Shown here piece by piece: positions 1 to 3,888 of a stretch of 5,884 nt of DNA (position 1 is its first letter; each line of letters opens with the position of its first letter). The DNA is from Burkholderiales bacterium (GTDB taxonomy: Bacteria > Pseudomonadota > Gammaproteobacteria > Burkholderiales > Burkholderiaceae). Under the pieces are notes generated by a model. It ran no database searches. It saw only the letters and a program-made list of their open reading frames with translations, and had not been told where the DNA came from. Location of the stretch: contig CANFNO010000208.1 in the NCBI GenBank assembly GCA_947447845.1, forward strand, positions 1 through 5,884, written 5' to 3'. Made by a program: the position numbers and the translations under genes.

Positions 1-517
1 CCCACGCACCCATGCTCTCAGGCGTAATACCACCCACCGGCCAGAACTCGGTGCCGGTTGGCAACACGGATTTCATGGCTTTGAGTCCGCCATGCCCGAC
101 CATCTCGGACGGAAACAGTTTCAGCGCATGCGCACCGGCCTCCAGCGCCGCAAAGGCCTCAGTCGGAGTAGCCACACCGGGTGCGCACAGCATGCCCAAC
201 GCGGCGGCGTGGCTGATGACGCGGGCATCACAGTTGGGTGACACCATCAGACGCCCACCGGCTGCATTTACGGCATCCACATCAGTCTGGGTCAGCATGG
301 TGCCGCCGCCCACCAAGGCGTCATCCGGAAGTTCTTTTGTCAGCAACTCGATGCACTCCAGAGCGCCGGGGCGGTTCAGCGGCACCTCCAGGGTGCGAAA
401 ACCGGCCTCATACAGCGCAAGTCCCACAGCCTTGGCACCGTCCACCTCCAGCCCTCGCAGAATGGCCACCAGCGGCATTTGGCGGGTTTGTTGCAGCAAT
501 TCAGAGGCGGTTTTCAT
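1..517 (-). CDS. dgoA: 2-dehydro-3-deoxy-6-phosphogalactonate aldolase, C-terminus cut by window edge
   Basis: Cytosolic class I aldolase of the KDPG/KDPGal family. It splits 2-keto-3-deoxy-6-phosphogalactonate into pyruvate and glyceraldehyde-3-phosphate, the last step of galactonate catabolism. Reading the minus strand from the ATG at 517 gives 172 residues with no stop; about 30-35 residues are missing compared with the roughly 205-residue E. coli DgoA. Visible family motifs are LVAILRG (16-22), the catalytic-glutamate segment TLEVPLNRP (42-50, E44), VGGGTML (69-75), SPN (93-95), the Schiff-base lysine in ALKLFPSE (131-138, K133) and the phosphate-binding VGGITPE (161-167). ALKLFPS and EVPLN resemble E. 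coli DgoA (ALKIFPS, EIPLN) and argue for the galactonate enzyme over the KDPG aldolase Eda. The start has an AGGA ribosome site 7 nt upstream and overlaps the dgoK stop as ATGA, so the two genes are probably translationally coupled. The link to dgoK and a DgoR-like regulator strengthens the call. Confidence 0.93.
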   Translation of the reverse strand, partial: MKTASELLQQTRQMPLVAILRGLEVDGAKAVGLALYEAGFRTLEVPLNRPGALECIELLTKELPDDALVGGGTMLTQTDVDAVNAAGGRLMVSPNCDARVISHAAALGMLCAPGVATPTEAFAALEAGAHALKLFPSEMVGHGGLKAMKSVLPTGTEFWPVGGITPESMGAW

Positions 518-1494
518 GTGGAAGTCCTGTGTGAAGACAAATAGTGGGTGGCTGCGATGAAGGCCGCACGGGCGTCCAGCACGTTGAAGTGAAGCCCCAG
601 GACACCGGCGGCGGCTTGGTAGAGCTTGGCCAACGCCTCAGAGCCAATCAGATTGAAGGTAGCGCCCTTCCCGGCACGCGTCCCCTGGCTCGCCGGGTCG
701 GACAGCACATCCTGCAATTCGGTGCCGATCAACAGGCCGCTCAAATAGGCCCGACTGCTTGACGCCGCCATGTCGCCGGAGACCACGCGGGCACGGCAAC
801 CAAACAGCTGGTTACTCAGCGCTGCACCACTTCGTGCCGCCTGCACGCCCTGGGCAAAAGCGGCCTCGTCCCAGGGTGCCTCTGCGCTGCCCGCCGCAGC
901 GGCCAGCGTGCCGTGGCGCCCCAGCAGGTCAAACAATTCACCGGTCATGTAGGTGCGCAGTTGCAGCACCCGGCCCGCGCGCATTTCCACCCACTTGCTG
1001 TGTGTGCCCGGCAGTACAAACCAGCCGTCCGAATGCCCCAGGCAATGCGCACCCAGCAACTGGGTCTCTTCGCCGCGCATCACGTCTGGCCGTCCGGTGG
1101 CGTCGCGCACGCAGTAGCCCGGAACGATGGATACCGGGATGGGCCGATTCGGCGCAGGGCTTGGAGCCCCGGCAGGAGTAGGCAGCGAGGCATCAGCGAC
1201 CGGCGCTAACTGCCCGGCCAATTCCGGTAACGCCACCGCGCCATCCACATAAGGCACCACCTGCCAGCCCAGAGCGCTGCCCACCATGCCGGATAAGATG
1301 ACCACCTGCGGCTGGGCCTGCATGCTTTGTAGCAACACCTGCAGGGCCTGTGGAAATCTCCCCTTGCAGGCCAAAGCGCCCTCATCGTCCGAGGTTTCAG
1401 CCACGCACTGACCGCCTTGGTTCAAGCCGTAGGCGCGTCGGTGCGTGGTACCCCAGTCGACGCCCACCACCGCGATTGCTGTGTTCAGTGCCAT
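514..1494 (-). CDS. dgoK: 2-dehydro-3-deoxygalactonokinase
   Basis: Cytosolic sugar-acid kinase that uses ATP to phosphorylate 2-keto-3-deoxygalactonate to the 6-phosphate that DgoA then cleaves. The 326-residue product matches the DgoK family: N-terminal phosphate-binding loop VDWGTTHRRA (12-21), SGMVGSALGW (68-77), the strongly conserved VMRGEETQLLG (138-148), LPGTHSKWV (161-169), MTGELFDLLG (183-192) and LSGLLIGTEL (251-260). E. coli DgoK has near-identical blocks (MRGEETQLIG, MPGTHCKWV, MTGEL, LSGLLIGAE). One oddity is a Pro/Ala-rich stretch at about 102-119, roughly 17 residues, inserted before IVPGYCV and absent from the E. coli protein; it looks like a flexible surface loop. The start at 1494 puts the glycine-rich loop near the N-terminus as expected, though the ribosome site upstream is weak. 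It is the first gene of the minus-strand operon, with dgoA following by a 4-bp ATGA overlap. Confidence 0.95.
   Translation of the reverse strand: MALNTAIAVVGVDWGTTHRRAYGLNQGGQCVAETSDDEGALACKGRFPQALQVLLQSMQAQPQVVILSGMVGSALGWQVVPYVDGAVALPELAGQLAPVADASLPTPAGAPSPAPNRPIPVSIVPGYCVRDATGRPDVMRGEETQLLGAHCLGHSDGWFVLPGTHSKWVEMRAGRVLQLRTYMTGELFDLLGRHGTLAAAAGSAEAPWDEAAFAQGVQAARSGAALSNQLFGCRARVVSGDMAASSSRAYLSGLLIGTELQDVLSDPASQGTRAGKGATFNLIGSEALAKLYQAAAGVLGLHFNVLDARAAFIAATHYLSSHRTST
525..528 (-). promoter_or_regulatory. ribosome binding site of dgoA
   Basis: On the minus strand AGGA (528 to 525) lies 7 nt before the dgoA ATG at 517 and inside the last codons of dgoK. It fixes the dgoA start and fits coupled translation with dgoK. 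Confidence 0.6.
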
Positions 1495-1520
1495 GTGTTT
1501 TCTAAAGTTGGGTTGTTCAA

Positions 1521-1549
1521 TTGCCAGTAGGCAGATTTAAACATATGAT
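1521..1549 (+). promoter_or_regulatory. candidate sigma70 promoter for the GntR regulator gene
   Basis: TTGCCA (1521-1526) and TATGAT (1544-1549) are separated by 17 nt, a good vegetative-promoter match (4 of 6 and 5 of 6). The start point would fall near 1556, leaving a leader of about 20 nt before the ATG at 1577. No clear Shine-Dalgarno sequence is visible in that leader. The -10 box lies inside the candidate operator, so binding of the regulator there would shut off its own gene. Confidence 0.5.
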
Positions 1550-1562
1550 GATTAAAGCGCAA
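1535..1562 (-). promoter_or_regulatory. candidate sigma70 promoter for dgoK-dgoA
   Basis: On the minus strand TTGCGC (1562-1557) could serve as a -35 box and TTAAAT (1540-1535) as a -10 box, with a 16-nt spacer. The -10 match is only 4 of 6. The element overlaps the central palindrome, as expected for a repressible promoter. This is a pattern match only. Confidence 0.35.
1536..1556. promoter_or_regulatory. candidate operator between dgoK and dgoR
   Basis: An imperfect palindrome has outer arms TTTAA (1536-1540) and TTAAA (1552-1556) centred on 1546. It contains TATGATGA (1544-1551), which recurs upstream of the ABC transporter gene. It overlaps the proposed -10 boxes of both divergent genes, the usual place for an autoregulating GntR-family repressor. 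A second small palindrome, GCAAA-T-TTTGC, sits at 1559-1569. The core fits the FadR-subfamily consensus TNGTNNNACNA only weakly, so binding is inferred from position and symmetry. Confidence 0.4.
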
Positions 1563-1576
1563 ATTTTGCCTATCCC

Positions 1577-2317
1577 ATGCCCACGCAATCTTCCATGAAA
1601 CCACGCATTGCCACCCATGCAACGACCTACAGCGGGCGCAATTTGCACGGCAAGGTAGTCAACGAAATGGGCCGGCGTGTGGTCAGCGGCGGCTACTGTG
1701 CGGGCGCCCTGCTGCCCAACGAAGAGCAACTCTGCCGCGAATTGCAGGTCAGTCGCACGGCCCTGCGCGAGGCCGTCAAGGTGCTGGCCGCCAAGGGTCT
1801 GCTGGAGCCGCGCCCACGCATTGGTACCAGGGTGCGACCACGCGACCAGTGGAACCTGCTGGATCCGGATATCCTGGCCTGGCGCTGCGCCACGGGCGCG
1901 GATGCCGAATTTCTGCGCCACCTGACGGAGCTGCGCGAAATCATTGAGCCGGCTGCCGCCTCCCTGGCAGCCACCAGCCGCTCAGAAGAGCAATTGGACG
2001 CCATTGCCTCGGCGCTGAAGGATATGCGCAACGCACCGGCCATTGCCCAGTGGATTGATGCGGACTTGGCCTTTCACACGGCCATTTTGCGGGCCACCAA
2101 CAACCCCTTGCTGATGCCGCTGGCAGCGATTATCGGCAGCGCCTTGGAGTCGCTGTTGGGCGTCTCTGCGCGCTCGGCCGGTGACTTCAAGCGTGCCCTG
2201 CCGGACCACCAGAAGGTGTTTGACGCGATAGAGAGCGGCGACGCCCAAAGTGCCCTGCACCGCATGGCAGGCATGTTGTCGGACACCCGCACGCTGATGA
2301 AGCAGGCGGTGTTTTAG
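1577..2317 (+). CDS. dgoR: GntR/FadR-family transcriptional regulator, DgoR-like
   Basis: DNA-binding regulator, probably a repressor of galactonate catabolism released by galactonate or a related sugar acid. The 246-residue protein has an N-terminal winged helix-turn-helix of GntR type (about 24-86; LPNEEQLCRELQVSR at 46-60, then TALREAVKVLAAKGLLE). A C-terminal FCD ligand-binding domain (about 112-240) carries candidate metal ligands D163 and H167 (DADLAFH), H211 (PDHQKVFDAI) and H228 (ALHRM). The hinge RDQWNLLDPDILAW (89-102) is almost the same as in E. coli DgoR (RNQWNYLDTDVLQW), which with the divergent dgoK-dgoA neighbours supports the DgoR call over other FCD regulators. An alternative start at 1595 (seventh codon) is possible, since neither start has a good ribosome site; both keep the whole DNA-binding domain. 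The gene is probably autoregulated through the shared intergenic palindrome. Confidence 0.87.
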   Translation: MPTQSSMKPRIATHATTYSGRNLHGKVVNEMGRRVVSGGYCAGALLPNEEQLCRELQVSRTALREAVKVLAAKGLLEPRPRIGTRVRPRDQWNLLDPDILAWRCATGADAEFLRHLTELREIIEPAAASLAATSRSEEQLDAIASALKDMRNAPAIAQWIDADLAFHTAILRATNNPLLMPLAAIIGSALESLLGVSARSAGDFKRALPDHQKVFDAIESGDAQSALHRMAGMLSDTRTLMKQAVF

Positions 2318-2401
2318 GCCCCCACGCTCCCCCACTTTGTGTGGGTCGCTGCCCCCCGAGGGGGTGCATTTCGCCTTGGGGCGGCCCTGCGGCGAAACCC
2401 G
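2318..2401. repeat. repeat unit A (left end type I, right stem type 1)
   Basis: 84 bp. The left hairpin is CCCAC-TTTGT-GTGGG (2331-2345). The right stem is TTTCGCC (2369-2375) with GGCGAAA (2391-2397), enclosing the 15-nt loop whose GGG and CCC can also pair. Confidence 0.8.
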
Positions 2402-2484
2402 GCCCCCACGCTTGCCGCTTCGCGTGCTGCGCTGCCCCCCGGGGGGGTGCATTTCGCCTTGGGGCGGCCCTGCGGCGAAACCCG
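2402..2484. repeat. repeat unit B (left end type II, right stem type 1)
   Basis: 83 bp. The left part differs from unit A and can form a different stem (CACGC with GCGTG). The right stem TTTCGCC (2452-2458) with GGCGAAA (2474-2480) is identical to unit A. Confidence 0.8.
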
Positions 2485-2567
2485 GCCCCCACGCTTGCCA
2501 GTTCGTGTGCTGCGCTGCCCCCCGAGGGGGTGCAAGTCAGCTTGGGGCGGCCCTGCGCTGACTTCTG
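2485..2567. repeat. repeat unit C (left end type II, right stem type 2)
   Basis: 83 bp. The left part is like unit B. The right stem has new arms, AAGTCAGC (2534-2541) with GCTGACTT (2557-2564), a perfect 8-bp match around the same 15-nt loop as in A and B. Confidence 0.8.
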
Positions 2568-2608
2568 TCCCCCATGCTCTCCCACTTTTTGTGGGTCGTT
2601 GACTTGGG
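2568..2608. repeat. partial repeat unit D (left end type I)
   Basis: About 41 bp resembling the start of unit A, with hairpin CCCAC-TTTTT-GTGGG (2581-2595) followed by GTCGTTG. It lacks the C/G-run and the right stem, so the array ends inside a unit. The hairpin has no following T-run, so it is not a standard intrinsic terminator. Confidence 0.65.
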
Positions 2609-2634
2609 AAAAATCGGCTCAGGGTTAATACCAA

Positions 2635-2667
2635 GATGAAATTCATCGGCTTATTTGTATGATGAAT
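2635..2667. promoter_or_regulatory. candidate operator region of the ABC transporter/beta-galactosidase operon
   Basis: The leader between the repeats and the ATPase gene holds GATGAA-A-TTCATC (2635-2647), two perfect 6-bp arms around one base, and another GATGAAT at 2661-2667. Between them TTGTATGATGA (2655-2665) matches five of the six fixed bases of the FadR-subfamily consensus TNGTNNNACNA. It contains the TATGATGA also found in the dgoK/dgoR region, with the same offset from the centre of symmetry (2660). TATGAT (2658-2663) could act as a -10 box, but no good -35 box lies at the right distance. Regulation by the DgoR-like protein is inference. Confidence 0.4.
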
Positions 2668-2707
2668 GGATTGCCAGATCCGGCATCCTTTTAGCGAAAA
2701 GAGTTCC

Positions 2708-3877
2708 ATGGCCCGCATTCAACTCGAGCAAGTGTTTAAAGCCTATGGCGACAACCCGCCGGTAATCCGCAACGTCTCGCTGGACATTGGCGCCAACGAG
2801 TTTTGCGTGTTTGTCGGTCCGTCAGGCTGCGGCAAATCCACACTCTTGCGCATGGTGGCCGGGCTTGAAGGCATCAACAGCGGCACGTTGCGCATTGGTG
2901 AGCAGTTGATGAATGACGTGGCCCCGGCGCAGCGCGGTGTGGCGATGGTGTTCCAAAGCTATGCCCTGTTTCCGCACATGACGGTGTTTGAAAACATGGC
3001 CTTCGGCCTGCGCCTGTCCAAGGTGGACGAGGCACAAATCCAGAAGCGCGTGGGCGAAGCCGCCCGCATTCTGCAGCTCGATCCGCTGCTGCAGCGCCTG
3101 CCCAAGGCCCTGTCCGGCGGGCAGCGCCAGCGCGTGGCGATTGGCCGCGCCATCGTACGCCAACCCGGTGTGTTTTTGTTTGACGAACCGCTCTCCAACC
3201 TGGACGCCGCGCTGCGGGTGCAGACGCGTTTTGAGATTGCCAAGATTCACCGCGACTTTGGCCGCGCCAGCACGGTGTACGTGACGCACGACCAGGTCGA
3301 GGCTATGACTTTGGCCGACCGCATCGTGCTGCTCAACTCCGGCGCTGCGGTCGCGCGCGACGGCAGCGTGGCCCAGTTTGGCGCACCTCTGCAGCTCTAC
3401 CACCATCCGGTAAACCAGTTTGTGGCCGGCTTTATCGGCTCGCCCAAGATGAATTTCTTTGCTGCCACCCTGCAGGCCGCCACGCCAGAAATGGCGACCC
3501 TGCAACTCACCACCGGCGAGACTTTGCAGGCACGGGTGAATGCACAGGCACTGCCTGTGGGTGCGCCGGTGACCCTGGGCTTGCGCCCGGAACACGCCGA
3601 AGTCGGCAACGCCACGCAACATGTGCTGCGCAACGTGCAGTGGCAGGAGCGACTCGGCGAATCCACCTACCTGTATCTGGAGAGCGGCGTCACCAGTGAC
3701 CCCTGGGTCGTCAAGGCTCCTGGCAACAGCTTTGCGCTTACAGGTGAGCGCGTAGCCTTGAGCATGCCACCGCATCATCTGCATGTATTTGATGCCCAGG
3801 GCCTGTCCATGCCGCGCACCATCGCCAGCCAGGATATGGCCCTGTCCGTCCCCGCATCCGCACTCGCGGCGGCTTAA
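2708..3877 (+). CDS. sugar ABC transporter ATP-binding protein, CUT1 (MalK/UgpC) type
   Basis: ATPase subunit that powers a carbohydrate importer from the cytoplasmic face of the inner membrane. The 389-residue protein has a complete nucleotide-binding domain: Walker A GPSGCGKST (37-45), Q-loop Q83 in VFQSYALFPH, signature LSGGQRQR (135-142), Walker B VFLFDEP (155-161), D-loop SNLDA (163-167) and H-loop H194 in YVTHD. A C-terminal TOBE/OB-fold part (about 250-360; GLRPEH at 291-296) is typical of the oligosaccharide and glycerol-phosphate importers. A roughly 25-residue Ala-rich tail follows. The start at 2708 has a weak GAG ribosome site and gives the standard MARIQLEQVFKAYG opening; an in-frame ATG at 2666 would add 14 atypical residues and abuts the candidate operator. 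No permease or binding-protein gene is in the window. The GH42 gene 11 bp downstream suggests a galactoside substrate, but this family member alone does not reveal specificity. Confidence 0.93.
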   Translation: MARIQLEQVFKAYGDNPPVIRNVSLDIGANEFCVFVGPSGCGKSTLLRMVAGLEGINSGTLRIGEQLMNDVAPAQRGVAMVFQSYALFPHMTVFENMAFGLRLSKVDEAQIQKRVGEAARILQLDPLLQRLPKALSGGQRQRVAIGRAIVRQPGVFLFDEPLSNLDAALRVQTRFEIAKIHRDFGRASTVYVTHDQVEAMTLADRIVLLNSGAAVARDGSVAQFGAPLQLYHHPVNQFVAGFIGSPKMNFFAATLQAATPEMATLQLTTGETLQARVNAQALPVGAPVTLGLRPEHAEVGNATQHVLRNVQWQERLGESTYLYLESGVTSDPWVVKAPGNSFALTGERVALSMPPHHLHVFDAQGLSMPRTIASQDMALSVPASALAAA

Positions 3878-3888
3878 GAAAGCAACGC

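Larger units (their letters stand above)
2318..2608. repeat. tandem array of 83-84 bp GC-rich hairpin repeats
   Basis: Three full units (2318-2401, 2402-2484, 2485-2567) and one partial unit (2568-2608) lie head to tail, beginning at the base after the regulator's stop codon. Each unit opens with a form of GCCCCCACGC and each full unit can form several hairpins: a left stem, a C-run/G-run stem around CCCCCCGAGGGGG, and a long right stem around the constant loop TTGGGGCGGCCCTGC. A 57-bp stretch is identical at 2360-2416 and 2443-2499. The open frames across the array are low-complexity by-products and I do not call them genes. I associate repeats of this look with intergenic regions of Comamonadaceae but know no established name. 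Possible roles are transcription termination, mRNA 3'-end protection or simple REP-like repeat spread; the sequence does not decide. Confidence 0.85.

Noticed and set aside
12..560. 182-codon plus-strand open frame at the window start
   Set aside because: It is antisense to dgoA, whose catalytic motifs are plain on the minus strand; the plus-strand translation is Ser/Pro/Ala-rich and featureless.
2581..2595. Rho-independent terminator at CCCAC-TTTTT-GTGGG
   Set aside because: The stem has only 5 bp and no T-run follows; the T-run is in the loop. It may still affect transcription as part of the array.
2318..2608. CRISPR array
   Set aside because: Units are contiguous with no unique spacers, the hairpins differ between units, and there are no cas genes.
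2599..2630. TTGACT with TTAATA as a sigma70 promoter for the ABC gene
   Set aside because: The spacer would be 20 nt, too long for a normal sigma70 promoter.
2666..2707. Upstream ATG at 2666 as the start of the ABC ATPase
   Set aside because: The extra 14 residues are unlike the family N-terminus, there is no proper ribosome site, and the position abuts the candidate operator and -10 box.
2187..2718. Overlapping open frames across the repeat array, with recurring Gly/Pro/Arg peptides
   Set aside because: The peptide repeats simply mirror the 83-bp DNA repeat (83 is not a multiple of 3, so the frame changes each unit); no start signals or known domains.
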